From Bullera alba (taxonomy: Eukaryota; Basidiomycota; Tremellomycetes; Tremellales; Bulleraceae): 64,000 nucleotides of DNA. This document shows, one piece after another, positions 11,750-23,694 of the stretch (the first letter of the stretch is position 1; each line of letters opens with the position of its first letter). The notes beneath the pieces are model-generated. The model saw nothing but the letters and a program-made list of their open reading frames with translations. It did not search any database and had not been told where the DNA came from. The translations under genes were made by a program, and so were the position numbers. The stretch is from assembly GCA_001600095.1 (NCBI GenBank), contig BCIX01000003.1, forward strand, positions 1,798,001 to 1,862,000, in the 5' to 3' direction.

Positions 11750-14700
11750 TTAGGAGCCTTGATGGCGACCGAGCTTTTTCCGGACATTCTGCCACTCCTT
11801 CTCCAACTCTCGGAGGTTCCACATGATCTCATTGGTGTTCGTGTCCTCACTGAGGTAGAACTGGATCTTTTCGTTTGCCCACTGCAGTGTCTCATCATCG
11901 TCGATACCGTCAACTGTGCGTTTGAGGTCGGCTTCCAGCGTCCGGACTTTGAGCTGCATCGCTTCGAGATCTTGACGTTTCGCCCGCTCCACATCGATGA
12001 GCACCTGTGTCGCTTCGTACACGCTCGTCTCGAGGGCCTGCCATGGGCAATCAGCGCATATACCTCATACCATTCTCGCACCGGTCCTCACCTTCGTCTC
12101 GTCGGCCTTTTTCGCCAATTGCCGCTCTCTCTGCCGCAGCTCTCGGACCAACGCACACATCTCCACGTCGACGGCCAGGTGGTCACTGCTTATTCGTCAA
12201 TCGCTGCCCGAGATCGCTTTCATGTTGTACTTACGCAGGGAGCACCTCCATCATCCGATAGGCGAATCGATCTTGGAGCGAGTGTCTATCCGCTAGTCAG
12301 CATTAGTCTTACCAGGGGTCAATCCTCGCAACTAACCTTCGGGTGATTTTGGCATCTTGACCCTGCCTTCCTCTTCCTGTACCGTGTGGCTCTACGACCT
12401 CCCACTCCATCCCCCCTTCCTCGAGCACGACATCCGCGCCATCACTAGCCGTGCGGAGCATGGCTGTAGCCCTGCCCCGTTCCCGCCAGGCGAAAGCACG
12501 CTCCGCAACGCCCATCTTGCCATTCGCAGGCCGAGTACGATCCCGATTCCAACGGTCATCAGCGAAACTATAAGGTTGGGAGCGTTTCGATTGCGTGTCC
12601 GAGCCGTCGTTCGACAACGAGGTGATCAAAGACGGTCTTCCGTGAGAGGCGGAGCTGAAGGCCGAGTATCTCGACGGAACGCCATTGCCGCGGTCACCCT
12701 GCAGCCGAGCGTTGGATGGGCTCGGAGAGGCTGAATGGCAGTAATCAGTCAACAGAACTGAGATCATACATTATGAGACGCCGCTCACAAAAGAAAGCCT
12801 GGTCTTGACCATTATTTTGCTCTTCCTCTTCCACATCTCTAGCAGCGAGGTCAGCCGGGAGGTTAAGATCCAATAGATCCACCTAAACCACTCACGGCTC
12901 GACTACTGTAGGGATTGTCGTTTGTTTCCTGCGTTGTAGCGCATGTCTGAGGGAAGTGGGCCCTGGTCCACCGGTATCCGAGTCAGAAGTCTCATATGTA
13001 CCAGTCCGCCGACTGCCATTGTATCAGCTCAACACTACACCAACCGGTGTGCGGTACCCACCCAACTAAGCCGAAACCACCTTTGAGCGCTTGACCCGCT
13101 TTTCCAAGAGCGCCTCTTGCCCCGGATGCACCTTGCGCTTCATCATGACTCCCCTCAGCGATCATTTGCCCGTCCATCGTGCTCTGCCGACTGGATCGCC
13201 AGACTCCAGACTTGTCCAAACGCCTTTGACTCTGCTTGTACCGCAATTTGTCGAAATGCCCAGACCACAGGCCCGCTATCCGCCTAGCACCCATCACATC
13301 CCAGTCCTTTTCCCTACTTTTCAGAATGCCCTTGGTGTAGGCTTCCAGATCCGACGTTATGATATCGGGTGGTGCGACAGATGTGATTTCGCCAGGCTGG
13401 ATGATCATACCTAGACCCGATTCAGGCTCGCCGTTCGTGCTGTGGCTCCCGCGTCGAATGGCGTCTTGCGCTTCGTGACTCCCGTTGTCGTGTCGAAATC
13501 GCAGGTGATGCTCGCGTTTGCGAACAGGCGCCTCCTCTGCTGCCCCACCTTTCAGATTGGCGTGAAGGGACGATGTGGCAGAGGCCACACTGGAGAACAG
13601 TAGCCGATGTACTTTGAAGGCGTCCGGGTAGCGGGTCCGCTCGTTCAGGTAGTGTTGGTTGAGATGCCGGATCGATGTGACGGTTAGGAAAGAGACCCGG
13701 TCACCTCCACTGTCGAAGCTGTGCTGATATGCTTTCCAAGCATCGAGAAACCGGCGCGGGCTCGCAAATGGGTCTTTGGGGACCTACACAGATCAGAAGG
13801 ACGTCAAGCACGGCGCATCATGAACTCACCTTTTCCGCTCCGAGAGCATCTAGCTGATACCGCACGCTGGTGATCGATGATAGCAAGGCGGACAGAGTTT
13901 TGGGGTCTATGCAACCGCCGCTTGTCTCTTTCTACACAGTGTCAGTCATGCCCCAGCCTTCGACTTACCTCCATCCGCATGGACTCTTCGTGTTCCATCC
14001 CCATGATACGCCTCCACTCGAAGACAGCCTTCTTCGTCTGATCGCAGAACAGTCCGTCCACATCAACCTCATCCCCAATCAAGCCCCACATCCTCAGCGC
14101 CGATTGGATCAGCTTGACGAGCTCGACGAGCATGTGCGTGAATGGGTCCGTGGCAATAGCTTGTCGACTAGGCGAAACAGGCGAGTGGACATTTGACGGC
14201 TTGACGGGCGATGTTGTGGGCGAGTTGGCTCGAGAGGAGGGAGCGGCTGGCGGCGTGGGCAGTCTGTACAGCTCAAAGAACTTTCGGCGAACGGCCGGTC
14301 TAGGTGAAAGCTTAGTCAAGGTCATGTTGCACCTGACGACACTGCTCACACTGGCGACTCCATGCCCATGGCTGCTCTTCCTCCACATCCAAGACGCCGG
14401 AGGTCGGTATTGACGATGAGGTAGGGTTTCATCTCTCGCAAATCTCCTCCAGGTATAGGAAAGCTGCAATGGGTCAGTCGTGGACACATGTCGGTTGTAT
14501 AACCTACACATCTTGCCCAAAAGCTGTTGGAGTTGTGACGAGAATAGCCCCACTCTCAGTCTATCACATCCGTCAGCGGACCCCACAACGGCAAGGAGCT
14601 AGGGTACCTTTCGCTGGTGGGCATGAGACTCTTTGACCAGAATGTCTATAGCTTTCGTTATCTCCGCTTCGCCCTGCCTTTCCGAGAGCTCCGATGCGGG

Positions 14701-15353
14701 CACTATCACATATACTGAGATCTAGGAGAAGTGAGCTCGGGTACCACCTGGATCTAATGTATACTCACGTGCTCGGTTGGCTTTCCCGTTTGTGTTACTA
14801 TAGTTTGCGACCAATGCGTCCTTGAGAGGTACCTATCTCAAGTGTTCAGCATGCTTGTACAAGTACTGGGCCTATCTTGAGGCACTCACCAAGTCCTAAC
14901 AGCGTAGAGAGAGTATCCCTGCAAGACTATCTCTTCCCGAACTCTCAGCTTGCCTAGTCGCGGTAGCCATCTGTCTTCCAACTCCTCTAGCGGCCTATCG
15001 GTGGGTATCAACAGCGCGTGCCCCTGAGTCCCATTTACACTCTCTCCATCGTGTCCGTTTACGTAGCCGCCGATCCTTGCAGAGTGATTTGACAATGGCG
15101 ACGTCGAGGGGCTGGCCATTCGAGCCGCCTTGCTGCCCGCCGGCGAGTTGAGCGACAGTACCCCACCGTTGGCATTTCCATTGGGCGAGCCGTGGCTTTT
15201 TGGCGAGTAGGCCTGTGGGACTGGTAGCAGGGGCGAATGGTAAGATGCAGGGGAGGTGACGAGCGGCATCGTGCTGATGGCCGCCAAGGAGGACGAGTGG
15301 GTGGATGGAAGGTGAGGTGAGGTGAAGTGAGTCGGAAGTAAGGGCTTCGTCAC
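11750..15353 (-). CDS. STB6-like protein with C-terminal coiled coil
   Basis: Related to the yeast SIN3-binding proteins Stb2/Stb6. The N-terminal conserved region reads REEIVLQGYSLYAVRTW. Correct splicing then gives TTPTAFGQDVFPIPGGD and NTDLRRLGCGGRAA, matching the family pattern of PIP-x-GD followed by NxxLRRLGCxGR. Next come RRKFFELYRLP and a helical segment with GLFCDQTKKAVFEWRR. The middle (about 13600-12990) is basic and has PPDIITSDLEAYTKGIL. The last exons (12170-11750) encode heptad-rich sequence such as ELRQRERQLAKKADETK and LEADLKRTVDG, a likely coiled coil. At least nine introns. The first ATG is used, but an internal ATG about 28 codons later is also possible. Molecular function is not established; a link to the SIN3 deacetylase complex is inference from yeast names. 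Confidence 0.75.
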
Positions 15354-15859
15354 TGCCCTCGCTTCGCCAGATCACTATCTGAGCATGGCGAGGGTGGGTG
15401 CGATCAGGCCGCACGGAACGGGAGACAGTGAGGTAGAGTATGGTGTCAAGATGCAATCTGAGTTCAGGTCGACGTTGTTCACCGAATCGATCTCGGTCGG
15501 CCTTTGCCGGTGAACTCTGGGCTGTTTTTGCGGGTAGGGGATCTAGGCATACATCCTCGCACTCTACGGTACATACAAGCGTGCATATAAAGAGACGTAA
15601 TGACTCTGATCATGCTGGCTGGCCATATGTGCTTGTGGGCCGCAGCTGAGCATAGACGTCGCGTGTCAACTGAAAAGTAGCGCGGCGAAGTTGACGGATC
15701 GCTGCCCCCTGCGATCTGCCTCGCGAACACGAACACGAGGCGAGTGGGGCGCCAGGGCACCATGAAGATCTGGCCTGCCCGGGAGGGTCCCTCCGGCGAT
15801 GCCATATGGCAAATAGGGGGTTAGTGCAGAGTAATTGAGCCTCGCCCTGTCTTCCGGGA
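15354..15859. other. Intergenic region upstream of the STB6-like gene
   Basis: About 500 bp between the STB6-like start and the Nudix gene stop. Short open frames occur on both strands but none looks like protein. It should hold the STB6-like promoter and the Nudix 3' UTR. Confidence 0.4.
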
Positions 15860-17384
15860 TCACAGCTTCGCCTTGTCCTTGTCGTCGGTCCAGTCTCCCA
15901 TCAGGCCTTCCGCCTCGACTGCCCTTCTCAGCGGTCCATTCGAGTTTCGAATCTCCCATTCCAGCCGTTCTGACATTGTCCGCTGTCCTGGTGCTCTGAT
16001 CTCGAACTCTGGCTGTTGATCGTATCCGATCGCCGCGGCCATGATGAGTATTGCGCTTCGAACAGAATCAGCACAACTACATTTTCTGAGAGGCTGCAGA
16101 AGTTTCCCGGAGTCCACTCACGACGTGAGCCCGTAGACTGGTTTGACACCACCGCCCTCTCTACCCGTCAGGAAGCGATGCATCCTCACCATCCCGATTC
16201 CCCAGGGGATATCCCTGTACTGGTAATACCGCCCTTCTTTCCCTCCCACATCGCCCTCTCCAGAAGCGTACACCACCAGAGGGGGAGGCTCGATGAATGA
16301 TGTTGTAGGTTCAATCCGGGTGGAGATGCCGAAATGCCATCCGGGGATCTTTGACGGATGGGAGTATAGGAATGCCGCTAGGGGCATTGAAAACAAGCTG
16401 CTGACTTCGGCGGGGTTGAGTACTGGATTGATCTCATTATCGGTCACGAGCAGCACAACCCTAGAGTCTGGATATGAGCGTATGTCGGCTGTCGTGGCGG
16501 CATTAACTCACGGTGTTACTATGAGTCCATTGCCAGTGAGGAATGTGTCCAAGAGGCATAAGAGCCTAACTCTCTCTTTGTCTATGGGTAAGCCGATCTG
16601 TAAATTGGAAATGAGCAAAGGTTTGACGGGTACGATCCGTGTCGTTCACCTCTTCGAAGGATTCCCGTCTCTAGAAGGGGTCAGGGACGCTTCTGTGACC
16701 AGATTAGAAGCACTGCTCACAGCTATGGCCTCCTCGTCAACATCACCCTCTTCGTACTTGCCGCCTGGCAGGGCTGTATCGCTGGCATAAGATCGCATGT
16801 CTCCTGCCCGACTGCTCGAGCTGGTCAGCACTGGATACTATCCAAGCTACGCCACGATATCAATCACGTTGAGAGGAGCACGTTGAGATCACCCAGGCGT
16901 CCGACGAAGAGACTGAAGATCCGGCATCAGCGACTAAACTCTCATCAAAAGGTCGAAACCAGCTTGGCAAACGATAGCCTGCCATCTGGTCTTCGCGGCC
17001 GACTGACATGATGGCGACCGCGGCAGTTCTTCGCTTCGGCACCCGTCTCTTGCTCTCCGGTCGGACATACTCCATGAACCGGTGTATGCATCTACGATTA
17101 TTCAGCGAAACGTCCCCATCAATCCTGAGGAGCGTCGGGAGAGGTCGGGAGGGCACTGACTGCAGCGACTCCGGCTTGAGAGGTAAGAGCAGCGATTCAA
17201 TCGGTCTTGGATGTCGAGACATCCCCCTTGGCCCCTTTTCCAGTGTCAGATGTGGCGAGTGTACCTGAGTTCGTCGAGGACGACAAGGTTGAGACGACGA
17301 CGCTCGTGATCCTCTCTTGGCGGCTGAAGGAGCGATCGGACGGCCGGTTGTCGAAGACGCCGACAGATCGTATCCCGTCCCCAT
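15860..17384 (-). CDS. Nudix hydrolase, PCD1/NUDT7-like CoA diphosphatase with PTS1
   Basis: Hydrolyses CoA or its derivatives to 3',5'-ADP and phosphopantetheine, acting in peroxisomes. Splicing restores RRTAAVAIILFVGRLGD, then the motif preceding the box, SDTALPGGKYEEGD, and the Nudix box core GGKYEEGDVDEEAIA joined to RRESFEEIGLP, which keeps the REx2EExG residues. LCLLDTFLTGNGLIVTP and NEINPVLNPAEVSSLFSMPL are typical of the CoA-specific subfamily. The protein ends in AKL, a canonical type 1 peroxisomal targeting signal. About six introns, one very close to the Nudix box. The N-terminus is uncertain: the frame opens at 17384, but a later ATG (for example near 17220) is possible. Confidence 0.88.
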
Positions 17385-18164
17385 TTCATTCTCACGGTAA
17401 CACCCCGGCCGGCAGTTTATCCGAAAAGTGTTGTGTCCCGGGTGAGATCAGTGCCGCGCAGCGATGGACGTTTCGTTTGTGTTTTGACCAATGTTAAAAG
17501 ACGGGCGTATACTGGCGAACGGGATTGGGTACAAGGTGATGCAATTGTGAGCACCAGGAGCCTTCTACTAGTAGATAGGCATAAGCTGAATGATGTACTC
17601 TTTTCTCGCTCTTTCCATCCAGTTCCAGCCTGTCCGCCTCTCCCGATACAATCAACAATCAGTTCGCCTTCGGTCACTGACTCACTGCGCGGCGCTGTGG
17701 ATCACCTCGATCCATGAGATGTCTTCGGACCTACCGCCGCTAGGACGCCACGGAGACGTCTCGGGGCTCGCCGCTGGAGAGCTGGATGTACGTCGTAGAG
17801 GATCGCAATGATCACCTGCGCCTGTTCATTCAATCTGCATGCAAGAGATCAACACGCCCAATGTAGCGCTTCTCGAGGACCCCTCGCCCACGAGCAGGCC
17901 ACATGTGACGGCTTGGACTGTCTTTGTTTGGCATGCGACAGAGCTTTCCGAACTCACTGGCACATCCACGTCTGATTTTCTGCAAGGTCTTGAATGCTGA
18001 CGAGTGGCAAAGAGCACGACGACACCCGGGAGCAGACTCCAGACGATGATCATACATTGGCTAGAGCTGATGACCCGAGGCCAGTGGTCGCCGTGATGTC
18101 CGACACAATGAGTACATCGACGTGTACGTGTTTTTGCTCATACGTCGCCTCTGCTCTGCATCCG
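17385..18164. other. Intergenic region between the Nudix gene and the ornithine carrier
   Basis: About 780 bp. It should contain the Nudix promoter and the carrier 3' UTR. One possible small spliced gene on the plus strand (17719-18000) is listed separately. Nothing else was recognised. Confidence 0.4.
17719..18000 (+). CDS. Candidate small spliced gene, unknown
   Basis: A possible two-exon frame: MSSDLPPLGRHGDVSG... up to a GTACGT donor at 17788, an acceptor ending at 17847, then INTPNVALLEDPSPTS... to a stop at 17998-18000. The joined product would be about 73 residues with ordinary amino-acid composition. No family was recognised, the acceptor lacks a clear branch site, and the opposite strand also has open frames. 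It may be spurious. Confidence 0.2.
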
Positions 18165-19491
18165 CTACCCAAAGATATGACCATACTTCGCACTGAGCGT
18201 TTCGTAGATGAAGAAGATCATGGATGAGCTCGGCCCACTTCTCAGACATGTAATGCCCAGACCGGCATACATCCCCTTTATCCCCCTCGTCCTCCAGATC
18301 TTCTTTGCCATCCCACCAAAGCCCAATCTCGGTTTATCCGGGTTGAGCTCTGACCACGTTTGCATCGACGACTTTATGCTGTCTGCCGGGAAGAGGATGA
18401 CGTTGTAGCTGATTCCGGCCAGACATCCCGATAGCATCAACTGCCACATTGGCAGATCTCCCTTTTGAACTGGTATCGCAGTGGTTCCAAGGGCTTTTTG
18501 GCGTTGAGCGACAAAGTACTTGGTGGAGAGCTCGTAGGCGGTAAACCAAGCTGCGCTTCCTCCCGTCTCTCGGAAGAAGGTTCCCATTTGACCCAACCAT
18601 AGTCCGCGAACACCATGCGATTTGATAGTGGAGGAGATGATCTCGAAGGGACCTTGAGGTTTGAAGATAGGTGGTGCACTCCCTGAAGGGCGGTTGAGTG
18701 TCGAAGCTGCTGAATGGAATGATCTGGTGGAGGTGGAAGAACTGCCGGCGATTGGTGCAGCAGGGGGCATGATAGCTCCTTCTCTCGCCAGCATCTGCAC
18801 TTGCATTCGACATTTGACCAGCTCGATGGGAGTTCTAAGCAGGTTCGGTATTAGTTCCACTCATACCAATCACTATCGTAAACTCACAGGACAAAACTCG
18901 TCACTGCACCGGCACCGGCACCCGCCAATGCCAGCTCCGGTGTGCTCAATGCCCTCCGCTTGCCTAACGCCTTCTCCGATAACGACCTAGGTTTGGGGTT
19001 CAAGCTGATGATCGCCTCTTGACACTTTGCGTAGCACAAGAACAGTGTCGCATTCTCGCATGCCGCTCCGAATATCGGTGCCGACAGGCCCTATATCTCG
19101 AGGTTAGATGTCGTTCCCTCTGCGACTGCGAGCAGACTCACTCGGTATAGCCCTTTCCAACCTTCCTTGGCGAAAGTCTGCTTGAAGCAGTCCAGAGGTC
19201 CGGTGAAAGCGGCAGGTCGATCCGTTGGTTGTGATTGCAGTCGAACTTTGACTGAGGAGAATGTCAGCTGGCAGGCTCGACTGCGAGAATGTCCAGTGCA
19301 TCCCAGCTTACTGAGATCAAAGGGGTGCTCAAATAGCTTTGCAGTCATACCAGCCGCCTGGGTCCGTCAGTTCAACAGTCATATCATCCATGAACTTGAC
19401 TCACGCTCCCGAAGACTACCTCGCCAATAGCAGTAGCATCTCCAGGGGGTGGTATGGTGCTGCTACTCGCCGCAGCAGCGTCTTCAGCCAT
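18165..19491 (-). CDS. ORT1: Mitochondrial ornithine carrier (ORT1/ARG11-like)
   Basis: Inner-membrane carrier of the SLC25 family that exchanges matrix ornithine for cytosolic substrates in arginine synthesis. The three repeats each carry the PX[DE]XX[KR] signature after splicing: PFDLIKVRLQ, PIELVKCRMQ and PADSIKSSMQ. The second and third variants are characteristic of the ornithine/arginine carrier branch. Other family features are GPLDCFKQTF, GLYRGLSAPIFGAACENA and GIKGMYAGLG near the end. About four introns, with the largest exon (18165 to about 18840) holding repeats two and three. A linker of about 45 residues (serine- and proline-rich, near residues 160-205) interrupts the second repeat and is longer than usual. 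The start MAEDAAAASSS is at 19489-19491. Confidence 0.9.
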
Positions 19492-20106
19492 TCTGTCGGA
19501 GCGTGGTTGGGGGTGGTTTGAAGGGGTAGCTGCTGGTGCCTGGCGTATGAATGGTGCTCTCGAAGGCCTGACTGTGTATGGAAGCAGTTGAACGAGCAGA
19601 TAGTCGTTGATGGTGGAAAAAACAGCGCCCAGCGAAGCACGAGTACTTTAACCGCAAACCTTATCTCGGGTCCGATACGCGCGCGTCCAATGATGCGGAT
19701 AGCGGATATCGTGCATTTGTGCATTCAGGCATTTCGTAGCGACGTCTTGCGTACATGGCCTCGTCTAAATCCAATCCACTAGATACAGCTAGATACTCGT
19801 TTGATCTACTCTCCTGTCCTCGTAGCTACCTTTGATTTTCTCTGATGTCAACAAAATTGAATGAAATGAGATCGGAACGGGACACGTGAATGAAATGATG
19901 AGGCTTGAAATGTAATTCGAGATTATGAAACGTAGGCCAATGTTGCGTGGGGAGTTGAATGGATTATCGTGAATCGGGTTATCGTTAAGAGCGTATTGAC
20001 ACTGTGGGTATTGAGAATGTGAAACATGATACGGATCGTTGTGAGGATTTCGAAAGATGATAGTGGTCGAGGAGAATGATTGGCGAATCGGTGATTGTTG
20101 GCACAC
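19492..20106. other. Intergenic region upstream of the ornithine carrier
   Basis: 615 bp, more AT-rich than its surroundings, between the carrier start and the CDC6 stop. It should hold the carrier promoter and CDC6 3' UTR. No gene or recognisable element was found. Confidence 0.4.
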
Positions 20107-22718
20107 CTAGATGTCCTCCGCCGCTTTCGCTTCGAGAGCCTTGCTCAGCTTCTCCTTTGCTCGGACGATCCTCGACTCCTCTCTCTCCCAGATCTTTGCA
20201 ACTTCCTCCTCTGCAAGACCTTTACCACCAGCGCCATCGATGCCAAGACCTTCCTTGATCTCGTCATCTCGGACGTTGAGCTCGATCTTTTGTCCGGCAG
20301 TAGAAGCATTGCCCCATCTGGAAGACATGCCAGATCCCGTTCTAGACATGGTGCTCGAATTGGAACCGCTAGCGAGTGAGATCAGACCCAGAACTTCGAG
20401 GTTGGACAGTAGATCTCTGTAGTCCGACTCGGGGCTGGGCGGGAAAGGGCTCGAGGTATGCGACAGCAAGTGGGAGTATGCCGCGTAGAGGGTGGATGTG
20501 GTGAGGAGTTCCGAGGTTCGACTAGCAGAGACGGGAGTGTTTGATCCAGAGTTCTGAGCTGGTGAGCCAGGAAGGCCGGCCTTGACTCGCGAGACAAACA
20601 CCAATATCGCCATGAGAACCATTTTGCCCTGAAGTGGCACCGACTTGATCTTCTTGCCGGTGACAGTAGTGGTACCAGTGCTGGCAGATCCAGCAGACGC
20701 TTTGAGTTGCTGAATGTGGTTGGTCAACGCCTTGATCATGTGTTGCAGGGATACTTTGGTCAAGGGGATCTTGGACCCCGCATTACCGCCCTTCTTGACC
20801 CATTCCATCTCGGCGAGGGTGACGGCGGACGAGATCACTCCGAGGTACATTCGCAAATCACCATTCTGCGCCTCGACCTTCCTGCTCAGCAGCACTAGCG
20901 CCTTGTTGTCGACCTTGACACCGGAGCCTTGTTCGTCGGATCCGGCGAAAGTGAGTCGGGAGGAGATAATATCCACCATGTTTTCGCCGACATATGCCTT
21001 GAATGGGAGGACCAAAGGCGTGGCGTTGTCCGGCAGGATGAGTCGTGCGCGAAGTGTAAGATCAAGCGTGTTCGAGATGGCGACCAGCTTTACCCGGCCG
21101 GCGTTTTTGCTCGGCAGCGAGAAGATCTTGGAGAGGAGGTGCGATGTGGCCGGTGTTGCGACGGCTGGCGCTGGAGGAAGCAAAGAGTCGATCTCGTCGA
21201 GAATGACAAGGCTGGGATCATCGTCAGCACGCAGCGAGGTAGATTCCGCATTGCAGCTACTCACGTCCTGGTCGTAGTATGCTCGAGGTACTCCTGGACT
21301 TCGCGCTCTGTCTTTCCGCATCCGAGCTGCTCGCCGAGTTTCCGCCACATGTCCGTGATCTTGAGACCCATGCAGCCCATCTCCACCACTTCCCAGCCGA
21401 CGCTGACCATTTCTCTGCTGACCAAAGTGACAGTGGCTGTCTTTCCTGTTCCAGGAGGACCGGAAACGTACATCCCGACATCGGTGGCAGTCGGCGAGAG
21501 GAGATATGTTCGGAGGAAAGACTTTTCCTCTTCCCGCCCGACGATCGTTTGACTCGCTGTGGTGGTGGATAATCGGAGATGCGCCTTGAGCTGCTTGTAT
21601 GGGTTGAGCTGTCTCGTTGGGCTACTGTAACTGCCATCGGTTTCCGTCTCCGAGGCGAGCTCGGTGTCGAACGGAGAACCCGCCGTGTGTTCAATCGTCA
21701 CGTCACTCTTCATGCGAACAAGGCCCATTCTCTCAGCGGCAGCGTCGACGTCGCTGACCTCGACCATTGGGCTCGAGGGCGGCGGAGTGGGCAGAGTGAC
21801 TGTCCGCCTGGGCATGACGCGTTTGGGTTTTGTCGGCGTCCTGTCGACGTCCATGCCGACATCTTCATCGAGCACATCGAGTGGATCGGCTGACGGCGCG
21901 ACGGACACGCTATCGAGCGAGAAGGTAGTTGCAGACGATACCGATGGGGAGGGTGATGGGAAGCGTGATGTCCGCAAAGAAAACGAAGACGAGGTGGAAG
22001 GCGCGACGGACGCCATACGACCTAGGACGCGATCAGTTTGGGATTATGAAGTCTGCGACGCGTACTCACCCAAGCCATCGCTTCGCATAGAAGAGACACT
22101 CCCACTCCTTCCTCTCGTGTTGGCAGCGCTCGGCCTCCTTGTCAGTCGAAGTCGCTTCCTCGCGCCATCGTCGTTCTCCTCATCCTTCTTGGGCGGCACA
22201 TTTTCCTTTCCTCGACCAAATCTGAAACCTCCTTCGAAATCCGGCTCGTCTTCTCCCTTTCCGCGACCGAACCCGCCCGAGCCCGCCGACAGCAGTGACT
22301 TGAGTGACGAGGGTGATGATGTGGATAATGACGGTGTGCTCTGGGTACGCGTCAGAGTCCCGCCTCTGCCAGAAGACGAAGAGGGAGAGGGTGACGGGAG
22401 TCCGGAACCGAAACCGAAACCGCTCGCGTTTCCATTTGCGGATCGACGTGTCGATGGGGTGAAGAGTGAGTTGGATCGGGTGAGCGCGTTGCGGATCGAG
22501 GGGAGGAGCTGAGTCGCGGCTGAACGCGTCAAGATCGGACGCGGGGGTGTCGGGGTGGTGTGAGCAGGTGCCGAGTCCTGGATATCCTGTAACGAGGTGG
22601 TACGGCGTCGAGTAAGGGGAACCGGGGTGGAAGGGGGATTTGGCGCTGTCGAAGTCGATGCTTCCGGTTGATCGACGGGGTTGGACGGCTGCCTGGAGCG
22701 TTTGGAGGGTGCTGGCAT
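20107..22718 (-). CDS. CDC6: Replication licensing ATPase CDC6/Cdc18
   Basis: AAA+ ATPase that joins ORC at origins and loads MCM2-7. Two introns are evident. Exon 1 (22718 to about 22070) encodes a disordered serine/proline-rich tail with basic stretches and several SP/TP sites, as expected of a CDK-regulated region. Exon 2 carries NPYKQLKAHLRLS, the initiator motif IVGREEE, Walker A GPPGTGKTATV and ITDMWRKLGEQLG. Exon 3 supplies Walker B LVILDEIDSLL, sensor 1 VKLVAISNTLDL, sensor 2 NGDLRMYLGVIS, and a winged-helix-like end with KMVLMAILVFVSRVKAG and LLSNLEVLGLISL. The protein ends EAKAAEDI. ORC1 is excluded by the lack of a BAH domain and by overall size. Low-complexity inserts (near NSGSNTPVS) lengthen the C-terminal domain. 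Confidence 0.92.
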
Positions 22719-22887
22719 GGTGATGGGTGACTAAAGAGGAGGAAGAAGACTTTACAGCGCGTGGCTGTGATAGGCGTTATATCGCGCGGACCAGTGAGAT
22801 TCGGCAAAAGGGCGCAGATAAATGGTCGACGTGACGGGTCATGCACAGGCAACGGAGACGACGTGATGGTTTACACCGACGTGTGGC

Positions 22888-22893
22888 ACGCGT
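22888..22893. promoter_or_regulatory. MCB element (ACGCGT) upstream of CDC6
   Basis: A perfect ACGCGT hexamer inside CACGCGTG, about 170 bp upstream of the CDC6 start codon. MBF-type factors use this site to drive G1/S genes in fungi, and CDC6/cdc18 is a classic target. The role here is inferred from position and sequence only. Confidence 0.5.
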
Positions 22894-23302
22894 GTGAGGA
22901 GGCCAGTGGGCCAGGGGAAGCGTTGGTCGAGAGGATAGGTACCTTGCGAGCTGACCGCTTACCCTTCAAGGGTTCGTCTGGGTGGATGAGATTTTTCGGG
23001 GAACGAGGCGTGTCTGTGGGTCGTCTGGTCGGCGTCACACAGTGTCGAGCAGGGGAAGTGAGTGCAGACAGATGTGTGGTAGATGTCGCTGAGTATGAGA
23101 TGATGTCTAGATGAGGAATACGACCGTTGCTCTCCTTGGTCGACGACGCAGTGATCCAATGACTACCTCTTTCTATCGCTTGACCAATGTGCCGCACACT
23201 GTGACCAGCCTCCATATCGTACTGCGCCCCTGGCTCAAGCGAATTCACGGAATCAAATTCGCCCCTTTTACTTCAGAACCCTGCAAATCTCATTGAAAAG
23301 CC

Positions 23303-23320
23303 AGTCGCGTCGACGCGACT
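23303..23320. repeat. Perfect 18-bp palindrome
   Basis: AGTCGCGTCGACGCGACT equals its own reverse complement. It lies about 585 bp upstream of CDC6 and about 375 bp beyond the stop of the neighbouring gene. It could be a binding site for a dimeric factor or a chance palindrome. Confidence 0.6.
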
Positions 23321-23694
23321 ATAGCACCTGATTCGGGATTTTCCGCATTCAATTAGCAGCAGATTTCGATGTTGTAATGTTCCAGTCGCGTGCCCAAAAG
23401 CTTAATAAAGGTCGTCACCGGGTGAAATAGCAATCCGGCCTTCCCTGGTCCCCCTGGTCAGCCTACAAGCCTCTACAAGCCAGTGACGATCCCACCTGGC
23501 CAGGCCTGATCGCACACGCCTAGTGTAGGCGCTTTTGTGAGTTCCAAGAGTTTCCTAAGTCTTCCTGAGCCGGCACGTGTGGCATAAGCAATCTATACCT
23601 GCACTACGAGTCTACGACAGACTACGACTCTTCGTTCTGTAGAGGATGAGCGACTAGTGGTCCCCAACTCTCGCTCCGTTTGAAAAGCCGATCT

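Larger units (their letters stand above)
22719..23694. other. Intergenic region upstream of CDC6
   Basis: Nearly 1 kb between CDC6 and the next minus-strand gene. It contains an ACGCGT element, an 18-bp perfect palindrome and an AT-rich patch near 23330-23420. Open frames exist on both strands but none resembles a protein family. Confidence 0.4.

Noticed and set aside
20107..22718. ORC1 as an alternative to CDC6
   Set aside because: No BAH domain precedes the AAA+ core and size and motif order fit CDC6/Cdc18.
22761..23248. Overlapping 117- and 125-codon frames on opposite strands upstream of CDC6
   Set aside because: Both strands are open at once, neither looks like a protein family, and the interval contains the CDC6 promoter.
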